From: a virus
Length of the DNA: 38,260 nt
IMG/VR virus record: IMGVR_UViG_3300030419_001215
Span: 1-38,260 of that record
Strand: one strand, 5' to 3'
A program made the translations under genes and the position numbers. The notes beneath the pieces were generated by a model that saw nothing but the letters and a program-made list of their open reading frames with translations, did not search any database and was not told the origin of the DNA. How positions within the stretch are numbered: the first letter of the stretch is position 1; every line of letters starts with the position of its first letter. Of the stretch, positions 1-5,135 are shown in pieces.

Positions 1-100
1 TACTAGCTCCGACAGTCAAACTTGTACTGCTACTCAAGGTTGAAGTGATCTCTGCTTGGCAGGGGGAAGCCAATAGCAGCAAGATTAATAACTTCTTCAT
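1..100 (-). CDS. Secreted protein with N-terminal signal peptide, partial
   Basis: This gene reads leftward off the window edge, so only about 33 residues are visible. They begin with MKK, run through a leucine-rich core and reach a small-residue cleavage-like end (SPCQA before EI), then a Ser/Thr-rich stretch. This is a classic signal peptide. The cysteine is not in a good lipobox, so signal peptidase I processing is more likely than lipoprotein modification. The ATG overlaps the stop of the upstream membrane protein gene as ATGA, which suggests coupled translation. The start resembles small secreted or virion proteins I recall from marine cyanophages, but this is memory and not a search. 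Its function is unknown. Confidence 0.65.
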   Translation of the reverse strand, partial: MKKLLILLLLASPCQAEITSTLSSSTSLTVGAS

Positions 101-540
101 GTCAATTTGCCTGTCTCAGGATCAATTTTTTTACCCGTGAGTTCATCAACTTTTGGCTTATCTGGCACTAACTTTACTGGAGTTTCAATTCTTACTATAG
201 TATAAGGGACTCCGTTGTCATAGCCTGCTCCTTGAGCCTTCTTTTTCTCTTCATCAGCTTTGTAAGTTCCATCTCCTCTTTTCTTTGCAGTCTCAAGCCC
301 GAAACTAGCTAAAGCTCCCGTGAAAACACTTGCTATGAAAGTCGGATCTATTCTTTCTTGCTCCCCTAATCCTGGGATAGTTACATAATTAAGTGTTAAT
401 ATAAACCCCGACCAAACGACAACTCCCAATCTGACAAATGTAGAAAGAACTTGTAACTGTTCTTGCTGATCATCTAATCCTTCTTTCAATTTTTGCAAAG
501 GATTCTTTTTCTTTTGCTCAGATGGTTTCTTTTCTTCCAT
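97..540 (-). CDS. Small membrane protein with two helices; holin candidate
   Basis: The 147-residue protein has a charged Lys/Gln-rich N-terminus. Two hydrophobic segments follow, at about residues 37-56 (LGVVVWSGFILTLNY) and 66-82 (TFIASVFTGALASFGL). After these comes a long charged tail ending in a Lys/Asp/Pro-rich stretch. Two helices in a short protein, its place downstream of the terminase genes (T7 keeps its holin gene 17.5 beside its terminase genes) and the lack of any other lysis gene make a holin plausible. A virion membrane protein is the alternative. It is the third minus-strand gene after terL, and its stop overlaps the start of the next gene. Function is inferred from topology and context only. 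Confidence 0.6.
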   Translation of the reverse strand: MEEKKPSEQKKKNPLQKLKEGLDDQQEQLQVLSTFVRLGVVVWSGFILTLNYVTIPGLGEQERIDPTFIASVFTGALASFGLETAKKRGDGTYKADEEKKKAQGAGYDNGVPYTIVRIETPVKLVPDKPKVDELTGKKIDPETGKLT

Positions 541-592
541 GAAATTCAGTGGTAGGCCGTCCTACACTAGGCATAATTCTTCATTTTGAACA

Positions 593-769
593 GTGGAAGA
601 AATCACAGCAGCAATCATTGGCGCATCTGTCAGTGTCCTTATTATGATTTTAAGCAATGTAAGTAACCGCCGTGATCGAGATACTCGAGAGCTATTTAGA
701 CGACTCAATGCATTAGAACAAACCGTCGCCGGACATCATCCACCACAACGTGACTGGAGAAAACGCTAA
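593..769 (+). CDS. Tiny single-helix membrane protein on the plus strand
   Basis: This 58-residue ORF starts at GTG, with an in-frame TGA two codons upstream, so no longer form exists. The N-terminal half is a hydrophobic helix (ITAAIIGASVSVLIMIL). The C-terminal half is charged and heptad-like (DTRELFRRLNALEQTVAG), ending Arg/Lys-rich. This is the layout of small phage membrane proteins such as spanin-like or holin accessory proteins. It lies between two minus-strand genes and reads against them, and its last bases overlap the end of the minus-strand gene at 766-996. No good Shine-Dalgarno sequence is visible. The composition looks like a real protein, but expression from this strand would need its own promoter. 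Confidence 0.5.
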   Translation: MEEITAAIIGASVSVLIMILSNVSNRRDRDTRELFRRLNALEQTVAGHHPPQRDWRKR

Positions 770-996
770 AGAGGATTCTGAGGAAAGACTGCCAAGTGTT
801 CTACAGGAAAATCCAACTGTTCCCATACATCACTATTCCCTGCAATCTCCCATGCCATATCCTCTGTTTCAGCTATCACAACTGTCTGGAAGCCACCAGG
901 ATATAAAGACTCATAACCAACAAAAGCAGAAGGGACACGCACAACCCATCCTCTAGGTCTGTACTTAGTGGTTTCCGTAGGTCTTGATCCATCCAC
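766..996 (-). CDS. Conserved-looking small protein downstream of terL
   Basis: This 76-residue protein has no family that I recognise. A longer in-frame ORF extends upstream inside terL, but GTG at 996 is preceded by CAGGAGCGAAGA, a strong AGGAG ribosome binding site at good spacing, so I choose that start. It then overlaps the last 32 bases of terL in another frame. The sequence is compact and mixed alpha/beta in feel, rich in Trp, Pro and Glu, with no membrane segment. Co-transcription and probably translational coupling with terL are implied. A role in packaging or in a small virion component is possible but unproven. Confidence 0.65.
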   Translation of the reverse strand: MDGSRPTETTKYRPRGWVVRVPSAFVGYESLYPGGFQTVVIAETEDMAWEIAGNSDVWEQLDFPVEHLAVFPQNPL

Positions 997-2695
997 TCTT
1001 CGCTCCTGGTTTTGACATTTTTTCAAGAGGGACACCAAGTATTTGTGCATCGAGAATGCTCTCAATATCACCTTTATACGCTGCCAATTCCAAGTCCCAG
1101 AGTTCTTGTTCACGTTCTTTAATAGCTCTATCTTCATCTATAGCAAGAGACTCGTTCCAATACTGAACTGCACCAGCTAATGAGTCTAATCTGTCATCAT
1201 GTTGTAAACATTGTTTGTCGACAGTGAGATGAGTTAATTGATGAAACAACTGATATGCCAAAGCTGTCTCTACGGAATCATCATCTCTAGCTTTGGAATC
1301 ATCTTCAATTACCGAGCGATTAAAAATCAACCGATGTTGATTCATCACTGGTTCAAGAGCATTAATAATTCTTCTTTCCTTCTGGACGTTGCTCCTGGTC
1401 GGTTCAATCGTACAAGGATAGATATTTCTTAAATATGGCTGCAGGAGGCTCTCCATCATGCCTTGACCAAACTGATCTTCCAAGAGGATTAACTTAACCT
1501 TTCTACGCTTTGCAGCCTCTGCCAGACCCCTTAGAACAGGCTCGGTATATCCTTCACGGAAGGAACCCACCTCCAATACAAATAAATTTCCATTGAGATG
1601 AGCGACAATAGAATAAGCAGTTTCATCTAGACCCTTACCTGAAGGATCTATAAACATTACACAGCCTTGGAAATCAATCCACTGCCCATGTATAAACGCT
1701 GGCCTGTGATAATAATCTCCACTAAATCCAACAGCAGGTAAATCATTAATCCGATATTCAGCACCTGAAGACCACACTACTTTTTCTGGTGCTTCCTGAT
1801 TTACTTCTAAAACGATTAGGTCAGATAATCTAAGAGGGAAACGATTTAGATCACTGAGGGTTGTATCTAGTTGAAACTGAAGCGTGAATTGCGATTTACC
1901 ATAACTAGCTTCTCTTTCGACCAAATCCATCTCATTAAAACGATCAGGATCAGTTGGCTCATTAACATGTTCGACACAATTATCTAATATCATTGGTGCT
2001 AGAGATGCACCATATTTCTGTGGTTTCTTTGGATATCTAGAAGGCCAAACTCTACAGGTATAGCCTTTCTGTTGGAGCTTATTATATATACTTTCTTCCG
2101 TCTGAGGCGTACCCAGGAACATAATTTCTCCCCCTGGTTTCAGGATCGCATTAAATTCTCCGACAGATACAATTAATTTCTCTCTCATCCCTACAGTCCA
2201 AGCTGTATTAGGAACCTCGCAGTCATCTGCAAGTATTAAATCTGCTCTACTACCAGTTAACTGTCCAAAAATACCGACGGACTTAACAGACGGTGACTGA
2301 TCTGGTGTCGCTGGCCTTACATCAAATCTATTACTAGCACTTCTTTGCTCATCCCTATCTGGTTCTAAGCACTTCAATATATCCATTTCCCTAATCAGCC
2401 TTAAACAAAACTGTGCAAAGTCATCTGCTCGCATCTTGCTGGCAGATACAACCATGATTTTCTTCTGTGGATCATTCCTTAACAGCCACAACACATAGGC
2501 TGCTGCCATCCAACTCTTACCAACACCACGAAAAGCTTCAATAATCCTTCTCTTTGGTCCATCTTGCATGTATTCAGCTATATCTAACTGAACCGGTGTG
2601 GGATTAGGAAGTTGTAAATGCTTCCATACGACAACTAAAAAGTACCTAAAGTCTTCCCTAAACTGCTCAGGTAACGGTACCCACTTCTCTTTCAC
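965..2695 (-). CDS. terL: Terminase large subunit (T7 gp19-like packaging ATPase and nuclease)
   Basis: This is the motor that drives concatemeric DNA into the prohead and cuts it at genome ends. The 576 residues carry the ATPase domain with a Walker A variant RGVGKS (about residues 56-61), Walker B DLILADD (152-158) and the coupling motif FLGTPQTE (194-201). The C-terminal RuvC-like nuclease has acidic residues in MFIDPSG (Asp350), LLED (406-407) and HDDRLD (499-504). Length matches T7 gp19 (586). The start is GTG, four bases after the terS stop. In T7 and most relatives terL lies at the right end on the same strand as the other genes. Here it is on the opposite strand, to the left of the early genes. 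Confidence 0.95.
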   Translation of the reverse strand: MKEKWVPLPEQFREDFRYFLVVVWKHLQLPNPTPVQLDIAEYMQDGPKRRIIEAFRGVGKSWMAAAYVLWLLRNDPQKKIMVVSASKMRADDFAQFCLRLIREMDILKCLEPDRDEQRSASNRFDVRPATPDQSPSVKSVGIFGQLTGSRADLILADDCEVPNTAWTVGMREKLIVSVGEFNAILKPGGEIMFLGTPQTEESIYNKLQQKGYTCRVWPSRYPKKPQKYGASLAPMILDNCVEHVNEPTDPDRFNEMDLVEREASYGKSQFTLQFQLDTTLSDLNRFPLRLSDLIVLEVNQEAPEKVVWSSGAEYRINDLPAVGFSGDYYHRPAFIHGQWIDFQGCVMFIDPSGKGLDETAYSIVAHLNGNLFVLEVGSFREGYTEPVLRGLAEAAKRRKVKLILLEDQFGQGMMESLLQPYLRNIYPCTIEPTRSNVQKERRIINALEPVMNQHRLIFNRSVIEDDSKARDDDSVETALAYQLFHQLTHLTVDKQCLQHDDRLDSLAGAVQYWNESLAIDEDRAIKEREQELWDLELAAYKGDIESILDAQILGVPLEKMSKPGAKSGWIKTYGNH

Positions 2696-2699
2696 TTAC

Positions 2700-2936
2700 T
2701 CAAGCCCTTCTCTTCTTAAAGGCTACGACATTCTCTATATCTGGTAACTGTTTCGCTAATTCCCCAAAAGCTGTACCTTCCACTGGCTGCGCTGTAATCT
2801 GATTATCCTTTAAAAACTGCCTGATAATATTTATTGTCGCTGGATTCTCATCCCCTTCTCTTAACTTATCCAACAAATAATCCGCTAACTCTGAATGTAA
2901 GTCACTAAGTACATCCGTTGTCTTCTTTTTACTCAT
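2700..2936 (-). CDS. terS: Terminase small subunit (T7 gp18-like)
   Basis: The small subunit recognises DNA and regulates the large subunit during packaging. The 78-residue product is short, charged and helical (SDLHSELADYLLDKL), with a basic C-terminal end (KKRR), comparable with T7 gp18 (89). I choose the ATG at 2936, whose product begins MSKKK and which follows AAAAGGGATTAGTC, over an upstream in-frame ATG at 2984 that would add an unusual MRPPPIL leader. Assignment rests mainly on its position: it ends four bases before the terL GTG. It is the first gene of the minus-strand block, so its promoter should lie in the divergent region to its right. Confidence 0.75.
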   Translation of the reverse strand: MSKKKTTDVLSDLHSELADYLLDKLREGDENPATINIIRQFLKDNQITAQPVEGTAFGELAKQLPDIENVVAFKKRRA

Positions 2937-2973
2937 GACTAATCCCTTTTTACTAATCATACACAGTATTGGC

Positions 2974-3032
2974 GGGGGTCTCACCCACCACAGGAAGACC
3001 CCCTTGTTAGCTCACTGGTAAGACTAGCTAAC
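2974..3032. repeat. Two adjacent perfect hairpins beside terS
   Basis: GGGGGTCT (2974-2981) pairs with AGACCCCC (2996-3003) around a 14-base loop that contains CCCACCACA. GTTAGCT (3006-3012) pairs with AGCTAAC (3026-3032) around a 13-base loop. No T-tract follows either stem in either direction, so they are not typical intrinsic terminators. They lie in the leader of the minus-strand operon and could act as operators, RNA-processing sites or packaging-linked structures. Confidence 0.6.
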
Positions 3033-3194
3033 CTTATTAATTCTACTCCCCAAATCCATTACTATCACTAAGTGTCCATATATGAATAGAAGTTATTCCT
3101 TATCCCCCTCTATTAGATATCTGTTAGATCCCCACAGTTCCTATTTTTTATTGGAAAAATGTGAGGGGTTAATCGTTATGTAGGACGGAGAGAA

Positions 3195-3244
3195 ATACCC
3201 CCCATGCGTGTCCAAAATATGTCCAAATAAGGGGGAGGGGGTAT
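3195..3244. repeat. Inverted repeat enclosing two phased TGTCCAAA copies
   Basis: ATACCCCC (3195-3202) is the exact reverse complement of GGGGGTAT (3237-3244). Between the arms are two direct copies of TGTCCAAAWTA starting at 3209 and 3220, exactly 11 bases apart, or one helical turn. A third related copy, TGTCCATAT, starts at 3073. A second G5 run (3231-3235) flanks the right arm. The pattern looks like a protein-binding array rather than coding sequence. Confidence 0.5.
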
Positions 3245-3298
3245 AGGTTCATTGGTATCACTCGACTTTTAATGCCTGCATAACTGTGTGTATGACAG

Positions 3299-3328
3299 TT
3301 ACGCAAGGCTATTCGGTCGATTTATAAG
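3299..3328 (+). promoter_or_regulatory. Possible host sigma-70-type early promoter
   Basis: TTACGC (3299-3304) and TATAAG (3323-3328) are separated by 18 bases and point toward the early genes. The -10 box matches five of six consensus positions but the -35 box is poor. It is the best pair I could find in this region. Other weak pairs exist, so treat it as a candidate only. Confidence 0.2.
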
Positions 3329-3430
3329 CAGTTCTCAGTACTTGTATTTCTTTTAGTTTATAACCGCAAGCGAGCCGAAACAGGAACGAGGGGGTGACGA
3401 ATCCGGCAAGTCTGATATAGTGAAGGAGTA

Positions 3431-3440
3431 CCCACCACAA
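3431..3440 (+). promoter_or_regulatory. CCCACCACAA box, 6 nt before start codon
   Basis: Full-length copy of the recurring box, preceded by TA and ending six bases before the ATG at 3447. It supports that ATG over the in-frame GTG at 3420, which would translate the box as coding sequence. Confidence 0.6.
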
Positions 3441-3446
3441 TTCGTT

Positions 3447-3662
3447 ATGGAGTCATTAAGAGACAGTCTTGATCAAGTTAGTTATGCCTTAGAGGATGCC
3501 GAGAAAGTAGTTGATGCTCTCAAGGAACTAAGGAAGGTAACAACAGAAGAGGACTGGTCCAAGATGAACGACATGCACCAAGGATTTCTAATGGAGTTAT
3601 TGGATGCAGCATGTGACCTGGAAGAGACCATGAAGATGGACCAGGACAAAGACGATAAGTAA
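3447..3662 (+). CDS. Small acidic early protein, function unknown
   Basis: The first plus-strand gene encodes 71 residues, strongly acidic and almost entirely helical, with heptad-like spacing (SLRDSLDQVSYALEDAEKV) and an Asp/Lys-rich end. I do not recognise a family. The reading frame is open from a GTG at 3420, but ATG 3447 sits six bases after a CCCACCACAA box, as at other genes here, so I prefer it. Being first downstream of the control region, it is probably expressed immediately on infection. Early podovirus proteins of this size often bind and modify host enzymes, which is an analogy and not evidence. Confidence 0.7.
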   Translation: MESLRDSLDQVSYALEDAEKVVDALKELRKVTTEEDWSKMNDMHQGFLMELLDAACDLEETMKMDQDKDDK

Positions 3663-3672
3663 CCAGGCTTAG

Positions 3673-3716
3673 GGAATGGTTCAACTCCATTCCTCGTCAT
3701 TCCCTCAAAAGAGGGA
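3673..3716 (+). repeat. Tandem hairpins between early genes
   Basis: GGAATGG (3673-3679) pairs with CCATTCC (3687-3693) around a 7-base loop. TCCCTC (3701-3706) pairs with GAGGGA (3711-3716) around AAAA. No T-tract follows. The pair ends four bases before a CCCACCACAA box. The arrangement recalls RNase III processing hairpins between T7 early genes, but that role is inferred. Confidence 0.6.
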
Positions 3717-3719
3717 CTA

Positions 3720-3729
3720 CCCACCACAA
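3720..3729 (+). promoter_or_regulatory. CCCACCACAA box, 9 nt before start codon
   Basis: Full-length copy of the recurring box, directly after the tandem hairpins and ahead of ATG 3739. Here a conventional GAGGA ribosome binding site also lies between box and ATG, so the box is not simply replacing a Shine-Dalgarno sequence. Confidence 0.6.
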
Positions 3730-3738
3730 AGAGGATTT

Positions 3739-4050
3739 ATGCTTTCACCTTTATTTCTTGCACTAGAGGAAAGATTTGATTCTATTGATGAGTGCCGAGA
3801 CGTTGCCCGATATGGGTGCGGAATGGGAGTTAATGGCTTTATTTACTACTGGGAAACAAAGAAATTTTTCAATGAACACCAAGTAGAAATCGAGGCCTAT
3901 CTTGACGGTATTTATGGGGAATCACTTCTAGAAGACTTGAGCAAGAATAATGGAACTATTGACCAAATCATTAATGAAATGGTCTGGATAGTTGTTAGAG
4001 ATCATTGCAGTTGTGTCGCTGGTAAAGCTGACGAATTGCAAGCGGTCTGA
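3739..4050 (+). CDS. Small early phage protein (DUF7222-like)
   Basis: The 103-residue protein contains a Cys-rich segment, DVARYGCGMGVNGFIYYWET, and the phrase FNEHQVEIEAYL. These resemble a small phage protein family I recall as DUF7222, whose function is not known. I choose ATG 3739, which has GAGGATTT just upstream and the CCCACCACAA box before that. The longer upstream extension is low quality and would be translated through the hairpins. The gene sits among early genes and may act on the host. Family naming is from memory of the motif. Confidence 0.75.
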   Translation: MLSPLFLALEERFDSIDECRDVARYGCGMGVNGFIYYWETKKFFNEHQVEIEAYLDGIYGESLLEDLSKNNGTIDQIINEMVWIVVRDHCSCVAGKADELQAV

Positions 4051-4059
4051 CTCTCTCTC

Positions 4060-4095
4060 TCTGTCCTACGGGACAGACTGAGGGACTCACCCTCA
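4060..4095 (+). repeat. Tandem hairpins between early genes
   Basis: TCTGTCC (4060-4066) pairs with GGACAGA (4071-4077) around TACG. TGAGGG (4079-4084) pairs with CCCTCA (4090-4095) around five bases. A run of CT dinucleotides precedes them. No T-tract follows; CCCACCA begins at 4101. This is the second occurrence of the hairpin-hairpin-box order. Confidence 0.6.
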
Positions 4096-4100
4096 CAAAT

Positions 4101-4107
4101 CCCACCA
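4101..4107 (+). promoter_or_regulatory. CCCACCA box ahead of a GTG start
   Basis: A shorter copy (CCCACCATTT) after the tandem hairpins. The nearest start, GTG 4123, is 15 bases further on after an AT-rich spacer. It is one of the weaker matches. Confidence 0.4.
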
Positions 4108-4122
4108 TTTAATTTATTTATC

Positions 4123-4266
4123 GTGGCTAGACAAACTATTGCTTCACTAACAGAAGAAAAGAATAATCTTCTTTCTGAGTTAGAAGAACTAAGACCAATT
4201 AAAGAACAATTAAATTCTTTAGCTGTGGTCTTAGCAGTTGTTTTTATTCTTGGAGTTCTTTTCTAA
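4123..4266 (+). CDS. Tiny tail-anchored membrane protein
   Basis: The 47-residue ORF begins at GTG in the context ATCGTGGCTA, which is also the start context of the capsid gene. It has a coiled-coil-like N-terminal two thirds (ASLTEEKNNLLSELEEL) and ends in a hydrophobic helix (LAVVLAVVFILGVLF). That is the architecture of a tail-anchored inner-membrane protein. Its stop is followed immediately by the ATG of the next gene. The biased composition and the neat fit between genes support coding despite the small size. Function is unknown; an early membrane-acting protein is a guess. Confidence 0.6.
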   Translation: MARQTIASLTEEKNNLLSELEELRPIKEQLNSLAVVLAVVFILGVLF

Positions 4267-4545
4267 ATGAAACTCACACTCACGCTTGAGACTGACAACG
4301 CTGCCTTTAACACAGGCAGCGAACTTAGTCGAATCCTTCATAAGCTCGCCACTATGGGGCAATGGGATAACCTTCATTCATATTATGGAGAAGGGGAACA
4401 AAAGCTAAGAGATAGCAATGGCAATGTCTGTGGCACTTGGTCCATTGTGGATGAGGAAGACATTGAATTAAGAAAAGAAGAAGCACCAACAGGCACACCT
4501 AAAGCTTTATTTGGTGACTATCGGTACACGTGCGAGCCTGATTAA
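4267..4545 (+). CDS. Small conserved phage protein, function unknown
   Basis: The 92 residues open with a beta-like strand (MKLTLTLET). A helix containing ELSRILHKLATM follows, and then LRDSNGNVCGTWSI. The combination of a hydrophobic N-terminal strand and a LRDSNGN-type turn is familiar from small early or middle proteins of podoviruses and siphoviruses, all of unknown function. The ATG abuts the stop of the preceding tiny membrane protein, so the two are probably co-translated. There are no membrane segments or metal-binding clusters. Confidence 0.75.
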   Translation: MKLTLTLETDNAAFNTGSELSRILHKLATMGQWDNLHSYYGEGEQKLRDSNGNVCGTWSIVDEEDIELRKEEAPTGTPKALFGDYRYTCEPD

Positions 4546-4725
4546 ATGATCAGGCATAGCATTGGGACAGCGCTAGGTTTAAGTATCTACGCTGTCCTCT
4601 TTTTGTCACTGTCTAACTCACCGGCAGTACAACAACCAACGAGGGATAACAGTGCGGAGTCTCAATTGAGCAGGCGTGTCAACCCTCGACTAACTACCCA
4701 CCAAGGATTCAATGCCAAGACCTAA
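4546..4725 (+). CDS. Possible small exported or membrane protein
   Basis: A 59-residue ORF begins with ATG directly after the stop of the previous gene and runs 14 bases into the next gene. Its N-terminus has a plausible signal or anchor (IGTALGLSIYAVLFLSLS) followed by a polar tail. Against it, the same DNA contains a strong terminator-like stem and further dyad symmetry, and there is no ribosome binding site. The region may really be a non-coding spacer that happens to be open. Confidence 0.35.
   Translation: MIRHSIGTALGLSIYAVLFLSLSNSPAVQQPTRDNSAESQLSRRVNPRLTTHQGFNAKT
4565..4604 (+). terminator. Intrinsic terminator-like hairpin in the early region
   Basis: GGACAGCG (4565-4572) pairs perfectly with CGCTGTCC (4590-4597) around a 17-base loop, followed by TCTTTTT (4598-4604). 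Stem and T-tract fit a Rho-independent terminator for early transcription. The loop is longer than usual, so leaky termination or an RNA-processing role is also possible. It overlaps the doubtful ORF at 4546-4725. Confidence 0.5.
4640..4688 (+). repeat. Dyad symmetry upstream of the RHH regulator gene
   Basis: CGAGGG (4640-4645) pairs with CCCTCG (4683-4688). Within the loop is the perfect palindrome CTCAATTGAG (4661-4670). The downstream gene encodes a ribbon-helix-helix-like protein, and such proteins bind short palindromes, so the palindrome could be an autoregulatory operator. The outer stem continues the pattern of a structure just before a CCCACCA box. Confidence 0.4.
4697..4704 (+). 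promoter_or_regulatory. CCCACCAA box, 7 nt before start codon
   Basis: Copy of the recurring box, TACCCACCAAGG, seven bases before ATG 4712. The GG at its end could double as a weak ribosome binding site. Confidence 0.5.
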
Positions 4726-4897
4726 AGATCACTCGGACATACGCATCACACTTGCGCCAAACTACAAGGCTATCGTTGATGAACATGCTGCTCTGAAAGG
4801 AAAAAGAGTAGGTGTAGTTATACGAGAACTAGTAGAGACATGGTGTGCTGACGAAAGGGCAAACGCATGGCTTCAATCTCAAAGAGAGAAGGGCTAG
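4712..4897 (+). CDS. Ribbon-helix-helix-like DNA-binding protein
   Basis: The 61-residue product has the size and pattern of Arc/CopG-type repressors. An N-terminal strand (DIRITLAP) comes first, then a helix (YKAIVDEHAALKG), a short turn and a second helix (VGVVIRELVETW). Such proteins dimerise through the strand and place it in the major groove. Basic residues lie at both ends. It precedes the zinc-ribbon and RNA polymerase genes, so it may repress an early promoter or its own operon. The palindrome CTCAATTGAG about 40 bases upstream is a candidate site. The fold call comes from the pattern only. Confidence 0.6.
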   Translation: MPRPKDHSDIRITLAPNYKAIVDEHAALKGKRVGVVIRELVETWCADERANAWLQSQREKG

Positions 4898-4901
4898 ACT
4901 C

Positions 4902-5135
4902 ATGTCTATTACTTCAACTAAGAAGATCATCTGCACAGATGGTAAGTGCATAGTCACCGAACACTATGCACCCATGCGTAAAGCTTCCCGAGTAGGGAGT
5001 GTAGGTAAAAACATCAAGTGCCCTCATTGTGAAAGAACAGTGAGGGCTTTTAACTTGAGCTTTCCCAGTCTCACTTGTCCCACTTGTAAGACTGATGTCC
5101 CTAAATATGAATGGATGATTGAACGTGGATCTTGA
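4902..5135 (+). CDS. Small zinc-ribbon protein
   Basis: The 77-residue protein carries two cysteine pairs, CPHC and CPTC, about 20 residues apart, which form a zinc-ribbon-like site. A further Cys pair (CTDGKC) lies near the N-terminus. ATG 4902 is chosen because AGAGAAGGG lies upstream at suitable spacing and it begins four bases after the previous stop. A longer in-frame reading inside the previous gene is unlikely. Its 3' end slightly overlaps the RNA polymerase start. A nucleic-acid or host RNA polymerase partner is typical for such proteins, but there is no direct evidence here. Confidence 0.7.
   Translation: MSITSTKKIICTDGKCIVTEHYAPMRKASRVGSVGKNIKCPHCERTVRAFNLSFPSLTCPTCKTDVPKYEWMIERGS

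Larger units (their letters stand above)
2937..3446. other. Divergent gene-free control region
   Basis: About 510 bases separate the divergently read terS and first early gene. I find no convincing ORF on either strand. The region holds two adjacent hairpins at the terS side, three copies of TGTCCAWAT, an inverted repeat with C- and G-runs, several AT-rich tracts and weak sigma-70-like sites. It is the natural place for early promoters in both directions and possibly for a replication origin or packaging signal. None of these roles can be proven from the sequence alone. Confidence 0.7.

Noticed and set aside
750-956. Plus-strand ORF of 68 codons
   Set aside because: It is antisense to the 766-996 gene, which has a strong ribosome binding site; the composition is biased as expected of a shadow frame.
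2974-3032. Hairpins as intrinsic terminators of the minus-strand or plus-strand unit
   Set aside because: Neither stem is followed by a T-tract in either direction, and they lie upstream of genes on both sides.
3004-3420. tRNA or other structured RNA gene in the control region
   Set aside because: No cloverleaf-compatible arms or conserved TTC loop could be found on either strand.
3482-3727. Minus-strand ORF of 81 codons
   Set aside because: It lies antisense to the early gene at 3447 and across the hairpins, with no ribosome binding site and Ser-rich shadow composition.
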